From NCBI RefSeq assembly GCF_021513175.1, contig NZ_CP090953.1, forward strand, positions 62,001-126,000: a DNA stretch of 64,000 nt, read 5' to 3'. The position numbers were made by a program, and so were the translations under genes. The notes beneath the pieces were generated by a model that was given only the letters and a program-made list of their open reading frames with translations, was not told where the DNA came from and did no database searches. The DNA is from Sphingomonas sp. S2-65. Lineage in GTDB: Bacteria > Pseudomonadota > Alphaproteobacteria > Sphingomonadales > Sphingomonadaceae. Within the stretch, counting starts at the first letter, position 1; each line of letters begins with the position of its first letter. Shown here piece after piece: positions 16,095-25,249 of this stretch.

Positions 16095-17450
16095 TCATTC
16101 CGCGGTGGGCTTGCCGCCGGGCTTCCATTCGGGCTTGGCGCGGCTGTTGGCCAGGCTGCGCAGCGGCGCGACCAGTGACTGGATGGCGCGAGTCATGAAG
16201 GGGAGGTCGAGGCGGTCCACCGTGTCCTCGGGCGTGTGATAGGTTGGGACCACCGCCCAGCCCGAGACGGTGTGCGCAACGATGCCCTTTTCGGCGAGCG
16301 CGTAATTGTCCGAGCGCTGGAAGAAGTTCTGCTCGGGATAGGGATCGCTGGTCACCAGCGCGCCGTGTGCCTTGAGCGTCTCGCCGAAGGTCGAGCGGTC
16401 GAAGCCGGTCATCATCATCGTGCCGGCGGGGAGCTTGGGATCCTGCTGGCCGATCATCTCGATCTCGAGATTGGCGACGATCTGCTCGAGCGGCACAGGT
16501 GGGTTCTGGATGAATTTCCGGGCACCGAAGCCGCCTGCTTCCTCGCTGCCATAGGCGACGAAGAGCACGCCGCGGCGCATCCTCTTGCCCTGGGCGAGCG
16601 CCTTGGCCAGCTCGATCACCGCGGCGGTACCCGAGGCGTCGTCATTGGCGCCGTACATGATCTTGCCGTCGGGGCGGACGCCGAAATGGTCGAGATGGGC
16701 CGAGAGCAGCAGCACGCCCGCCGCCGGATCGGTGCCGGGCAGCCAGCCGATGGCATTGGTGGTCACGCGCGGCTCCTCGACCAGGCCGGGCAGCGTGAGC
16801 GCGATGTCGGCGTCGGGACGCTGCGCGAGCGCATCGAAGGCGGCGTCGGCCAGTGCGACCACGGTGGTGCGGGGATTGGGTGCCTCGCCCTTGAAGCTTC
16901 GCGGCAGGCGTGGGGCGCCGCCGATGCGCTGGAAATAAGCCTGCACGTCCGGCGTGGCGCGGACGATGACCAGCTTGACCTTGGCCGGATCGAGCGAGCC
17001 GGCGACGCGCAGCGGGTTCACGCTGGTATCGGTGACGATCACCACGTCGGCGGCGGGGACCTTTGCCGGGTCGGTGCCGGCGAACACGGTCAGCTTGCCC
17101 GTGACCGGCTGACCCGCGGAGGCGATCAGCAGCGGCGCGGCGACGGGCGCGCCATTGGCGGTGAGCAGCGCGGGGCCGGTGAGCTTGCGCACGACGATGT
17201 CGGCGGTCTGGGTGTAGCCGGTCATGCCGGGCGCGGTGTGGAGGCCATAGCCGCGGAACATCGCCCCGACGAAGGCGGCGGCGGCAGCCTCGTCAGCGCT
17301 GGCGCTTTCGCGCCCACGCAGGCCGGGGCCGGCCAGCACTTCGACATGGCCGCGGACCGAGGCCTCGTGGACGGTCTGCGCATGGACGGGGGCGGCGAGC
17401 GCGCCGGACAGGAGGGTGCCGGCGAGGAAGATGGTGTTCAGTCTGTGCAT
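16095..17450 (-). CDS. secreted M28 family zinc peptidase
   Basis: 451 residues. A Sec signal peptide (MHRLNTIFLAGTLLSGALAAPVHAQ, cleaved after AHA-like site near residue 24) exports it. A PA-type insert (about 120-260) interrupts the M28 fold. Zinc ligands are visible: SAHLDHFG (His), GANDDASG (Asp), YGSEEAGG (Glu general base and ligand), EIEMIGQQD (Asp) and TYHTPEDT (His). It is probably a periplasmic or secreted aminopeptidase. It is a single gene between palindromic repeats and a divergent pectinesterase. Confidence 0.85.
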   Translation of the reverse strand: MHRLNTIFLAGTLLSGALAAPVHAQTVHEASVRGHVEVLAGPGLRGRESASADEAAAAAFVGAMFRGYGLHTAPGMTGYTQTADIVVRKLTGPALLTANGAPVAAPLLIASAGQPVTGKLTVFAGTDPAKVPAADVVIVTDTSVNPLRVAGSLDPAKVKLVIVRATPDVQAYFQRIGGAPRLPRSFKGEAPNPRTTVVALADAAFDALAQRPDADIALTLPGLVEEPRVTTNAIGWLPGTDPAAGVLLLSAHLDHFGVRPDGKIMYGANDDASGTAAVIELAKALAQGKRMRRGVLFVAYGSEEAGGFGARKFIQNPPVPLEQIVANLEIEMIGQQDPKLPAGTMMMTGFDRSTFGETLKAHGALVTSDPYPEQNFFQRSDNYALAEKGIVAHTVSGWAVVPTYHTPEDTVDRLDLPFMTRAIQSLVAPLRSLANSRAKPEWKPGGKPTAE

Positions 17451-17647
17451 GGAGCCCCCGAGTGATTTTAGTGGAGCTTAAGAAGGGGGCGCCAGGAGAG
17501 CAACCGTGATGGGAACGCCGACGATCAATCCGTGCCGGGCAGAAAAGCAGCACATGAAGGAAATAAGACGAGCTTGCCTGTCCAAATCAGGACGGGCCGC
17601 GTGAACTCACCACCAACGACCCCGAACAACAACATATTGACTATATC

Positions 17648-17661
17648 TGACACCGGTATCA
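17648..17661. promoter_or_regulatory. LacI-type operator upstream of pectinesterase
   Basis: TGACACCGGTATCA is a 14-bp palindrome centred on CCGG with one mismatched pair, the shape of LacI-family operators in carbohydrate regulons of alphaproteobacteria. A second half-site GGTGTC follows at 17666-17671. TTGACT (17637-17642) just upstream could be a -35 box, so bound protein would block polymerase. No LacI gene is in the window. Confidence 0.5.
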
Positions 17662-17716
17662 CGATGGTGTCCACTATGGATCGGGCCAACCCGACCATGA
17701 ACATGGGGAGAGTGCG

Positions 17717-19429
17717 ATGAAGGTGCGTGCCGGGGTATCGAGCCTTGCATTGATCCTGATGCTGGCCGCGTGCGGCGACAGCGGCGACGGGGAAATCGAG
17801 GCGCCACCTTCGGCGTCGAACCCAACGCCGCCCCCGACGGCAATAACTTCGGGCCTCTTGCCCGTTGCCGGAGAGGCCGCCGCGTACAAGGACACGCTGC
17901 TCAAGCTCACCTTCGATGGAAGCCCGGTAATAACGGGGAGCGGGTCCATCCGCGTGTATCGGAGCGACGGAACGCTGGTCGACAGGATCGACACTTCGGC
18001 GAATGTCGTCGTCGCCGGCGGCGAGACGCAAGGCGCGATTGGCGCCCCGAACACCGAGATCGACAAGATCGGCAACGGCGTGCCCAGCCTTACGCAATAT
18101 CGCTACACCTATTATCGCCCGGTTCGGGTGTCCGGAAACACCGTGACCATCAAGCTGCACGACAACGTGCTGGCATATGACACCGCATATTATGTGCAGA
18201 TCGATCAGTCGGTGTTCAACGGACCTTTCCGCGGCGCGGGCAGCTTCCCCGGTATCGCCGGCACGAGCGAGTGGACGTTCCGGACCAAGGCTGCACCGAC
18301 TTCCACCACCAGCATCGTCGTGGACGACGACGGGCCCGCCGATTTCCGATCGGTGCAGGGCGCGTTGGATCACGTGATGGCCACGGGCTGCCTGTCCTGC
18401 GCCGGCGCGGCGGCCGCCAAGACGATCACGATCAAGAACGGCACCTATGACGAGCAGCTTTTCCTGCGCAACGTCAGCAATCTAACGATCGTCGGCGAGA
18501 GCCGCGCGGGAACGATCGTGCAGAACAACAATTGGGAAGCCTTCAACCCAGGGACGGGGGGTAGCCGTGCCACGCCGAACACGACCTTCAGCAACATCGG
18601 TGGTGTCGCGACGCTCGGCAACCGGCTTGCTTTGGGTGGTGGAAGGGCGGTCTTCCTCATCGAGGGCGGCGACCTGCTCAAGGTGAGCAACTTCACGATG
18701 ACCAACACACATGTGAAGGACGCGACGCAGAACAGCCAGGCAGAGGTCATATACTTCAACTCCGCGAACCTGAACGGCTCGCGGTTCGTCGGCACCGACA
18801 TGAACTTCATCGGGACACAGGACACGCTTCAGATGAAGGGCTGGGTGTGGCTCTACAACAGCCTGGTGGCCGGCGATGTCGACTTCGTCTGGGGCTACCC
18901 TTACGCGATGCTGATCGAAAATACGGAGATCCGCACCGTCGTGGATACTGCGACGCAGACTTCGGGAGGGTATATCTTTCAGGCGCGCTCCGCGAAGGGG
19001 TATCCCGGCTTCGTGGTGTTGGGCGGGTCGCTCACGGCCGCGAGCGGGGTGCCGAACCAGGCGACCTACCTCGCGCGCTCGGGGGGCGTGACTCAGGCGC
19101 AGGGCTATTGCACCACCATGCTGGCACTGGGCGGCGGATCGCCGGGGAACGCCAACCAGTATTGCGACAACGTCGCATTCATCGGCGTGAGGATGGGCGA
19201 CCATATCGCGCCGGCGGGCTGGTTCATCAATCCGATCCCCAACCTCTTGCCCAGGTCGAGCGAAGGTTGGCGTGAAAGCGGTTCGCTGACTGCGGCCGGA
19301 GCCCCGATGCCGCTTGCTGGACGCGAGACGCGCTATGCCACGAGCGGCGCGGATCTTTCGGCGGTCAATACCCGCGCCAAGGTGTTTGCCCAGTGGAACG
19401 GGAATGCCGGCTGGAACCCGCAGCCTTGA
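17717..19429 (+). CDS. pectinesterase (CE8) lipoprotein
   Basis: 570 residues. The N-terminus MKVRAGVSSLALILMLAACG is a lipoprotein signal with the lipobox LAAC (Cys19). An Ig-like or linker domain (about 45-200) precedes the CE8 beta-helix (from VVDDDGPADFRSVQGAL). Active-site regions present: GTQDTL (oxyanion-hole Gln), VDFVWGYP (catalytic Asp), FQARSAKGYPGFVVLG (substrate Arg, then Asp replaced here by the KGYPG segment, as in some distant members). It removes methyl esters from pectin at the cell surface. Alone in the window, no pectate lyase or TonB receptor nearby; a LacI-type operator lies upstream. Confidence 0.87.
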   Translation: MKVRAGVSSLALILMLAACGDSGDGEIEAPPSASNPTPPPTAITSGLLPVAGEAAAYKDTLLKLTFDGSPVITGSGSIRVYRSDGTLVDRIDTSANVVVAGGETQGAIGAPNTEIDKIGNGVPSLTQYRYTYYRPVRVSGNTVTIKLHDNVLAYDTAYYVQIDQSVFNGPFRGAGSFPGIAGTSEWTFRTKAAPTSTTSIVVDDDGPADFRSVQGALDHVMATGCLSCAGAAAAKTITIKNGTYDEQLFLRNVSNLTIVGESRAGTIVQNNNWEAFNPGTGGSRATPNTTFSNIGGVATLGNRLALGGGRAVFLIEGGDLLKVSNFTMTNTHVKDATQNSQAEVIYFNSANLNGSRFVGTDMNFIGTQDTLQMKGWVWLYNSLVAGDVDFVWGYPYAMLIENTEIRTVVDTATQTSGGYIFQARSAKGYPGFVVLGGSLTAASGVPNQATYLARSGGVTQAQGYCTTMLALGGGSPGNANQYCDNVAFIGVRMGDHIAPAGWFINPIPNLLPRSSEGWRESGSLTAAGAPMPLAGRETRYATSGADLSAVNTRAKVFAQWNGNAGWNPQP

Positions 19430-19437
19430 GGTCACGA

Positions 19438-19461
19438 GCCGGCACTCGGGGGAGTGCCGGC
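19438..19461 (+). terminator. hairpin after pectinesterase
   Basis: Perfect 10-bp stem GCCGGCACTC / GAGTGCCGGC with a GGGG loop, 8 bases past the stop codon. No T-run follows, so termination strength is uncertain. Confidence 0.55.
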
Positions 19462-19534
19462 GAGGTTGCAGGCGCTATCTACCCCGCTTCAGAGGCACTG
19501 TTGCGGGCCTTCTGGGATGCGGCTCAACGACGGC

Positions 19535-19813
19535 TCACTGCTCGGACGTTTTGATCTCCGCGATCTCGTTGTTCGAAAGACCGGCACTTTCCTCATCCAG
19601 GAACCGCAAGAGTTCGCCGACCTCCTGCGGGTCGAAGCGAAGGTCGAGAGCATCCATCTGGATGGAGATCGTCTTTTGTTTGTCCGGCGCCAGGCCGGCG
19701 ACGGTGTCGGCGCACTCCGCCAAGGTTCCTTTTCCGACCACGCTGGGATCGGAGCCGCCATCGCCTTCGGCAGCGTAGATCGTTGCCGGTTCACTAAGGG
19801 GGTAGGTCGTCAT
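19535..19813 (-). CDS. hypothetical protein, 92 residues
   Basis: Small acidic protein with no signal or membrane segment; GGAG sits 6 bases before ATG 19813, supporting a real gene. The middle (KQKTISIQMDALDLRFDPQEV) and the C-terminal FLDEESAGLSNNEIAEIKTSE are its distinctive parts. No family recognised. Alone between a convergent pectinesterase and a 265-bp stretch (19814-20079) in which I see only a G-rich palindrome near the end. Confidence 0.6.
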   Translation of the reverse strand: MTTYPLSEPATIYAAEGDGGSDPSVVGKGTLAECADTVAGLAPDKQKTISIQMDALDLRFDPQEVGELLRFLDEESAGLSNNEIAEIKTSEQ

Positions 19814-20079
19814 CGCTGCTCCTGTGGGTCGTCTTCGATGCGGGAACGTGCGGGGGCCTGGATTGGGCGCAGAGGCTTTCAGCTATATCCGGAGCGCCCC
19901 GTTTTCGGGCGAGGGCGGGAGTCCCGCTGGGAAATATGCCGCCGGACTGGGTCGGGGGTGTTCCGCATGGCGCGCTCTCGGGCGACACGGCGGATTGTGC
20001 GGCTTGCGCAGGATGGCTCGCTTTGCTCGCCAATCCACCCCCGCCCCCCCCTTTGCAGGGAGGGGAGTAGAAGGGGCCG

Positions 20080-20538
20080 CTAGGTTCCGCGCTTGAGCGC
20101 TACCAGGGTGGTGTCGAGCGCCTGGAGGAAGCGCGAGCGGTCGGCTGCTGCGAAGGGCTTGGGGCCGCCGATCTGCTCGCCGCCGGCGCGCAGGTCGGCC
20201 ATGATCGCGCGGGTGGCGATGGCGCTGCCGATCGAGCTGGTGGTGAAAGGCTTGCCGGTCGGGCTGAGGACGCGGGCGCCGGCCTTGAGCGCGCGGTCGG
20301 CCAGGAGGATGTCGGCGGTGATGACGATCGCGTCGGGGCCGGAGGCTTGCGCGATCCAGTCGTCGGCGGCGTCGAAGGCATCGCTCACCACGATGCGGGC
20401 GACGAGCGGGTGCTGCGGCACGCGGATATGCTGGTTGCTGACGATCGTCACCGGCACTTCGTGGCGCCAGGCGACCTTGTAGATCTCGTCCTTTACCGGG
20501 CAGGCATCGGCGTCGACGAGGATGCGGGGTTGAGTCAC
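20080..20538 (-). CDS. UPF0178 (YaiI/YqxD, DUF188) protein
   Basis: 152 residues. ILVDADACPVKDEIYKVA at the N-terminus, SDAFDAADDWIA, ITADILLADRAL and the C-terminal GGPKPFAAADRSRFLQALD are the conserved blocks of the family, which has a PIN-like fold with conserved Asp residues. Molecular role unknown; nuclease-like activity is an inference from the fold. Confidence 0.9.
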   Translation of the reverse strand: MTQPRILVDADACPVKDEIYKVAWRHEVPVTIVSNQHIRVPQHPLVARIVVSDAFDAADDWIAQASGPDAIVITADILLADRALKAGARVLSPTGKPFTTSSIGSAIATRAIMADLRAGGEQIGGPKPFAAADRSRFLQALDTTLVALKRGT

Positions 20539-20611
20539 TGGTTGTTACTCCAGTTCGTCGCGGGGTTTGTTACCCGCCGGAATGCTGCGCGTGGGGCCAA
20601 CCTTACTTCCT

Positions 20612-20692
20612 CGTCATCCCGGCCTTGCGCCGGGATCCCGCTTCTTCTTGTGAGTCGAATAGCGGGACCCCGGCGCAAGGCCGGGGTGACGG
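20612..20692. repeat. intergenic palindromic repeat, family A
   Basis: GTCATCCCGGCCTTGCGCCGGGATCCCGC at the left is matched by GCGGGACCCCGGCGCAAGGCCGGGGTGAC at the right, forming a long imperfect hairpin with about a 22-base loop. It separates the DUF188 gene start from the helicase stop. Confidence 0.8.
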
Positions 20693-20701
20693 AGGGTGTG
20701 A

Positions 20702-22441
20702 TTAGCCGCGGGGGCCGCGGGGTGGGCCCTTGCGCACATAGGGCTTGGCCGAGTGGGTGCCGCGCGCGCCGCCGGTCGGGCGGTTGGCGCCGCCGGCCGG
20801 ACGGTTCGGGCCGCCGCGCTGGATGCGGCCACCCTGCTGCACCGGGCCTTCGGAGACTTCGAAGCGGACATCGTCGTCTTCGCTGGCAGTGCGGGCGACC
20901 GAAGCCTGGAACTTGGCGGCAAGCGCGCGGGGCACCTGGAACGCAGTCTCGTTCGCGCCGATGCGGATCGCGCCGACTTCGTTCTTGGTGATGTGGCCGC
21001 GACGGCAGATCAGCGGCAGGATCCAGCGCGGATCGGCGTTCTGATTGCGGCCGATGTCCATGCGGAACCAGACGATGTCCTCGAAACCCTGGCGATGCGC
21101 CGATTGACCCTCGTCACGGGCGCCGCCCTGCGCGCGGTCGCTGAGTTCCTCGGGCTGCGGCATGGATGCGCGGTGGGCGTGGACCAAAGCGGCGGCGATC
21201 TCCTGGGGCGACTTCTCGGCCATCAGGCGCTCGGCCAGGGCGACGTCTTCCTCGTCGGTCTCGATCGGCGCGAGCAAAGCGGCGAGCAGGCGCTCATGGT
21301 CCTGGGCGCGGATCGCCTCGGGCGTCGGGACGTCAATCCACTCGGCGTTGATGCGGGCGCCGCGCAGCATCATCTCGACCCGGCGACGGCGCGGGAAGGG
21401 GACGATGAGCACGGCGGTGCCCTTCTTGCCGGCGCGGCCGGTGCGGCCCGAACGGTGCTGAAGGGTCTCGGCATCGCGCGGTAGCTCGACATGGACGACA
21501 AGGGTGAGACTGGGCAGATCGATGCCGCGCGATGCGACGTCGGTCGCGACGCAGACTCTTGCGCGGCGGTCGCGCAGCGCCTGGAGCGCGGCGTTGCGCT
21601 CGTTCTGGCTGTGCTCGCCCGACAGCGCCACGGCGGAGAAGCCGCGCTCGGTCAGCGTGGCGTGGAGGTGGCGGACATTGTCGCGAGTGGCGCAGAACAG
21701 CATCGCCGTCTCCGCCTCATGGAAGCGCAGCAGGTTGATGACCGCGTGCTCGATGTCCGAGGGGCTGACGGTGACCGCCTGGTAGGCGATGTCGCCATGG
21801 CCGCGATCCTCGCCGATGGTGGCGATGCGCAGCGCGTCCTTCTGGTAGCGCTTGGCGAGCTGGACGATGGGCTTGGGCATCGTCGCCGAGAAGAGCAACG
21901 TGCGGCGCTCGTTGGGGCTGGCGTCGAGGATGTGCTCGAGATCGTCGCGGAAGCCCATGTCGAGCATCTCGTCGGCTTCGTCGAGCACGGCGGCCTTGAG
22001 CGAGGAGAGGTCGAGCGCGCCGCGTTCGAGATGGTCGCGCAGGCGGCCCGGCGTGCCGACGACGATGTGCGCGCCGTGGCTGAGCTGGCGGCGCTCCTTG
22101 GAGGCGTCCATGCCGCCGACGCAGGTGGCGATGCGCGCACCGGTGGGGCCGTAGAGCCAGATCAGCTCGCGGCTGACCTGGAGCGCGAGCTCGCGGGTGG
22201 GGGCGATGATCAGCGCGTGCGGCTCGCGCGTCGGAATGACGCGGCCGTCTTCACCGAGCAGGTCGGGGGCCATGGCCATGCCGAACGCGACGGTCTTGCC
22301 CGACCCGGTCTGGGCTGAGACGATCAGATCGCGGCCATTGGCCTCGGGTTCGAGGACGGCGGCCTGGACGGGCGTGGGCGCGGCGTAACCACGCGCGGCG
22401 AGCGCTTCGGCGAGAAGCGGGGGGAGAGTCGAGAATGGCAT
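20702..22441 (-). CDS. DEAD-box RNA helicase, DeaD/CsdA-like with DbpA-type tail
   Basis: 579 residues. Helicase core with Q motif PTPVQ, Walker A AQTGSGKT, PTREL, TPGRL, DEAD (VLDEADEMLDMGF), FSATMP, and the second RecA domain ending HRSGRTGRAG. After about residue 430 a DbpA-type RNA-binding domain contains GHITKNEVGAIRIGANET, followed by an Arg/Gly/Pro-rich tail (GGRIQRGGPNRPAGG...). Such tails bind RNA non-specifically. Likely acts in ribosome assembly or RNA decay in the cold. ATG 22441 gives MPFSTLPP; the longer open frame upstream has no similarity. Confidence 0.9.
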   Translation of the reverse strand: MPFSTLPPLLAEALAARGYAAPTPVQAAVLEPEANGRDLIVSAQTGSGKTVAFGMAMAPDLLGEDGRVIPTREPHALIIAPTRELALQVSRELIWLYGPTGARIATCVGGMDASKERRQLSHGAHIVVGTPGRLRDHLERGALDLSSLKAAVLDEADEMLDMGFRDDLEHILDASPNERRTLLFSATMPKPIVQLAKRYQKDALRIATIGEDRGHGDIAYQAVTVSPSDIEHAVINLLRFHEAETAMLFCATRDNVRHLHATLTERGFSAVALSGEHSQNERNAALQALRDRRARVCVATDVASRGIDLPSLTLVVHVELPRDAETLQHRSGRTGRAGKKGTAVLIVPFPRRRRVEMMLRGARINAEWIDVPTPEAIRAQDHERLLAALLAPIETDEEDVALAERLMAEKSPQEIAAALVHAHRASMPQPEELSDRAQGGARDEGQSAHRQGFEDIVWFRMDIGRNQNADPRWILPLICRRGHITKNEVGAIRIGANETAFQVPRALAAKFQASVARTASEDDDVRFEVSEGPVQQGGRIQRGGPNRPAGGANRPTGGARGTHSAKPYVRKGPPRGPRG

Positions 22442-22581
22442 GAACCCGCCAGATGGGGGCAGCGGGCGTGCAGGGCAAGCTTTATATGCGCCGCAGCAGA
22501 TCATCGCCGCGCTTTGTACCTCGGGGATGCGGATAGTTGCTCAGGACAAGCGCGGGAGGCGCGGTTTCGATTGCGGCGGGT

Positions 22582-23742
22582 TCAGAGCGCCTGCGCCGCC
22601 GCCCAGCCGCTGGCCCAGGCCCATTGGAAATTATAGCCACCCAGCCAGCCGGTGACGTCGACCGCTTCGCCGATCGCGTAGAGGCCGGGGACTTTCCGCG
22701 CCTCCATTGTCTGCGACGATAGGTCGGCGGTGGAGATGCCGCCGACGGTGACTTCGGCCTTGGCGAAGCCTTCGGTGCCGTTGGGGAGGAAAGGCCAGCC
22801 GGCGAGGCGCTGTTCTGCCTCCGCCAGCTTGCGGTCGGGCAAGTTTGCGAGTTCGCCGGGAAGCGCGAGCTGTTCGGCGAGCGTTTCGGCGAGGCGGCCG
22901 GGGAGCGTGTCCGACAATAGTTTGCGCAGTGTCGTGCGCGGGTGGCTGCGCTTGGCGGCGGCGAGCCAGCCGGTGGTGGAGTGCGGGAGGAAGTCTATCG
23001 CGACGTTCTCGCCGTGGCGCCAATAGGAGCTGACCTGGAGGATGGCGGGGCCGGACAGGCCGCGATGGGTGAACAGCGCGGCTTCGTCGAAGCTCGCCTT
23101 GCCGGCGCGGGCGCGGACGGGAGCGGCGACGCCGGCGAGGTCGCGGAACAGCGACTGATCGGGCGCAAGGGTGAGCGGGACGAGCGCCGGGCGCGGCTCG
23201 ACGACCTTGAGGCCGAAGCGGCGGGCGAGGTCGTAGGCGAAGCCGGTGGCGCCCATCTTGGGGATCGATGGCCCACCGGTGGCGATCACCAGCGCGGGCG
23301 CAGTGTCGTCTCCCAGCCGAAAGCGGCCATCGGCATGCGCGACCTCGCCGATCTGGCGGCCGGTCTGGATCGTCACCTGACCGGCGTCGCATTCGTCGAG
23401 CAGCATGTCGACGATCTGGCGCGCGGAACCGTCGCAGAAAAGCTGGCCGAGTGTCTTCTCATGCCAGGCGATGCGGTGGCGCTCGACCAGATCGAGGAAA
23501 TCCTGCGCGGTGTAGCGGCCCAGCGCGGACTTGGCGAAATGCGGGTTTTGCGAGAGGTAGCGGTCGGGCGCGGTGTGGAGGTTGGTGAAGTTGCACCGCC
23601 CGCCGCCGGAGATCAGGATCTTCTTGCCCGGGCGATCGGCATGGTCGAGCAGCAGCACGCGGCGGCCCCGCTGGCCGGCGACCGCGGCACACATCAGGCC
23701 GGCGGCGCCGGCGCCGAGGACGATCGCGTCATACTCGCTCAC
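22582..23742 (-). CDS. BaiN/HI0933-like flavoprotein oxidoreductase
   Basis: 386 residues. FAD-binding Rossmann motif VLGAGAAGLMCA (about 8-19), GKKILISGGGRCNFTN (about 39-54), IATGG in the middle and a C-terminal GLYAIGEAVDVTGWLGGYNFQWAWASG that closes the FAD site. This is the YhiN/HI0933 family, often annotated NAD(P)/FAD-dependent oxidoreductase or aminoacetone oxidase-like; the physiological substrate is not known. Single gene, 14 bp from the small gene upstream. Confidence 0.88.
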   Translation of the reverse strand: MSEYDAIVLGAGAAGLMCAAVAGQRGRRVLLLDHADRPGKKILISGGGRCNFTNLHTAPDRYLSQNPHFAKSALGRYTAQDFLDLVERHRIAWHEKTLGQLFCDGSARQIVDMLLDECDAGQVTIQTGRQIGEVAHADGRFRLGDDTAPALVIATGGPSIPKMGATGFAYDLARRFGLKVVEPRPALVPLTLAPDQSLFRDLAGVAAPVRARAGKASFDEAALFTHRGLSGPAILQVSSYWRHGENVAIDFLPHSTTGWLAAAKRSHPRTTLRKLLSDTLPGRLAETLAEQLALPGELANLPDRKLAEAEQRLAGWPFLPNGTEGFAKAEVTVGGISTADLSSQTMEARKVPGLYAIGEAVDVTGWLGGYNFQWAWASGWAAAQAL

Positions 23743-23755
23743 GGAAAGGAACGCC

Positions 23756-23935
23756 TCAGCGCAGCTTGGCGATGTTCAGGCCGTCGAGCTTGGCACGCTC
23801 CTTCACGGACTCCTCGCTGCGAGTCAGCGCCTTGGCGATCGACTTTAGCGGCATGCCCTTCTTGGCCAGGGTGTGCAGCTTCTGGAGCTCGTCGGGTCGC
23901 CAGGGCTGGCGGTGACGCTCGAAACGCTCGGACAC
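23756..23935 (-). CDS. 59-residue Myb/SANT-like or HTH small protein
   Basis: Short frame from GTG 23935 with AGGAG 8 bases upstream. Basic protein: RPWRPDELQ-type start (QPWRPDELQKLHTLAKKG), then MPLKSIAKALTRSEESVKERA, the spacing of a three-helix DNA-binding unit in which the last helix would read DNA. Trp and the IAKAL...SEESVKERA pattern resemble Myb/SANT and homeodomain-like small proteins. Upstream of, and probably cotranscribed with, the BaiN-like gene. Target unknown. Confidence 0.7.
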   Translation of the reverse strand: MSERFERHRQPWRPDELQKLHTLAKKGMPLKSIAKALTRSEESVKERAKLDGLNIAKLR

Positions 23936-24020
23936 GGGAACACTCCTGCCGGGGCATCCGGCTGAAGCGCGCTAGCATCGCGGGCGACCCGGGGAAATGG
24001 CGAAGCTGTCGGCCTTGTCA

Positions 24021-24152
24021 AATCCTCCCCCCTCCGGGGGAAGGGGACCATGCAACGCATGGTGGAGGGGTAATCGCCGCGGGCGATGCCACATGAGGAG
24101 AATACCCCTCCGTCACGCTGCGCGTGCCACCTCCCCCTCCGGGGGAGGATTC
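24021..24152. repeat. intergenic palindromic repeat, family B
   Basis: AATCCTCCCCCCTCCGGGGG at the left pairs with CCCCCTCCGGGGGAGGATT at the right; inner parts include GGTGGAGGGGTA and TACCCCTCC. It lies between the 59-residue gene and the stop of the first CgeB-like gene and may end that transcript. Confidence 0.8.
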
Positions 24153-24153
24153 G

Positions 24154-25221
24154 TTAGGCAGTCGCCAATAGGGGTTCGATCAGCGCGTCCTGGAGGTGCG
24201 CCTCCAGTTCGGCGGCGCGGTGTTCGGCGGTGTGTTCGGAGAGGACGCGGGTGCGGGCTGCTTGCCCGAGCGCGTCGGCATCGCTGGCGAGGGCGCTCAG
24301 GACATCGTCGGCAGTCTTCGCGAGGATGATCTCGCGGCCGGGCTCCAGCACCGTGTCGATGCCGTCCCAGATGTCGGAGATGATCGGCGTGCCGCACGCG
24401 CACGCTTCGAAGATGCGGACCGAAGGCGACCAGCCGGCCGCGATCATGTCGGCGCGCGTGACGTTCAGCGTGAAACGCGACGCGCTGTAGAATTCGGCAT
24501 GGTCGGCGGGTGGGCAATGCTCGATCCGCTCGACATTGGCCGGCCAGTCAATGTCGTCGGGATATTGCGGGCCGGCGACGACGAAGCGCAGGTCCGGCCG
24601 CGCGCGTGCCGGCGCGATCAGCAGGCGTTCGAGCGTTGGCTGACGGTCGGGGCTGTAGGTGCCGAGATAGGACAGGTCCCACTTCTTCGGCACGCCGAGC
24701 GGGCGGTAAGCGGTGGCGTCGACCGAGCAATAAAGCGGACGCGCGGCAGGCGAGCGGTATTGCTGCTCCAGCCGATCCAGCGTCGGGCCGCCGGTGAAGG
24801 AGAAATAGACGTCGTAGCCTGGGATGACCTGCGGCGAGAGATATTCGAAGTCGCCGCGTTCCAGCTTCGCGAGCGTCACCGGCGTGTCGATGTCGTAGAA
24901 GCTGGTCACGCCTTCCGCACGGTCCTGAACGTAGCGGGCGACCGCCACGCCTTCGGGAACATAGGAGCCGACCATCACTGCGTCGGCTTCGATGATCTCG
25001 GCCTCGAAGCGGGCGAGGTCGGGCAGGTCGCTATAATATTCGAGGCGGCAGAAGCCCGGGTTCGGCAGGTCGCGGCTGTTGCGGTACCAGGGGACATCGC
25101 GTTCGAGGAACAGGATGTCATGGCCGCGCGCGGCGAACGCCTTGAGCAGCGCACGGAATGTCGTGGCGTGGCCATTGCCCCAGGACGAGGACAGCGAGAG
25201 GCCGAGTACGACGAGCTTCAT
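24154..25221 (-). CDS. CgeB-like glycosyltransferase (copy 1)
   Basis: 355 residues. GT-B-like protein of the CgeB/DUF3880 type: N-terminal VVLGLSLSSSWGNGHATTFRALLKAFAARGHDILFLERD, and a C-terminal Rossmann half with SRFTLNVTRADMIAAGWSPSVRIFEACACGTPIISD, the nucleotide-sugar loop in which a Glu (RIFEA) usually contacts the ribose or phosphate. It probably adds a sugar to a cytoplasmic acceptor. Last gene of the leftward run, separated from the next by a 145-bp palindromic repeat rather than an overlap. Confidence 0.8.
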   Translation of the reverse strand: MKLVVLGLSLSSSWGNGHATTFRALLKAFAARGHDILFLERDVPWYRNSRDLPNPGFCRLEYYSDLPDLARFEAEIIEADAVMVGSYVPEGVAVARYVQDRAEGVTSFYDIDTPVTLAKLERGDFEYLSPQVIPGYDVYFSFTGGPTLDRLEQQYRSPAARPLYCSVDATAYRPLGVPKKWDLSYLGTYSPDRQPTLERLLIAPARARPDLRFVVAGPQYPDDIDWPANVERIEHCPPADHAEFYSASRFTLNVTRADMIAAGWSPSVRIFEACACGTPIISDIWDGIDTVLEPGREIILAKTADDVLSALASDADALGQAARTRVLSEHTAEHRAAELEAHLQDALIEPLLATA

Positions 25222-25249
25222 GCCAAAATTCCGGACGTGGAGCGAACCT

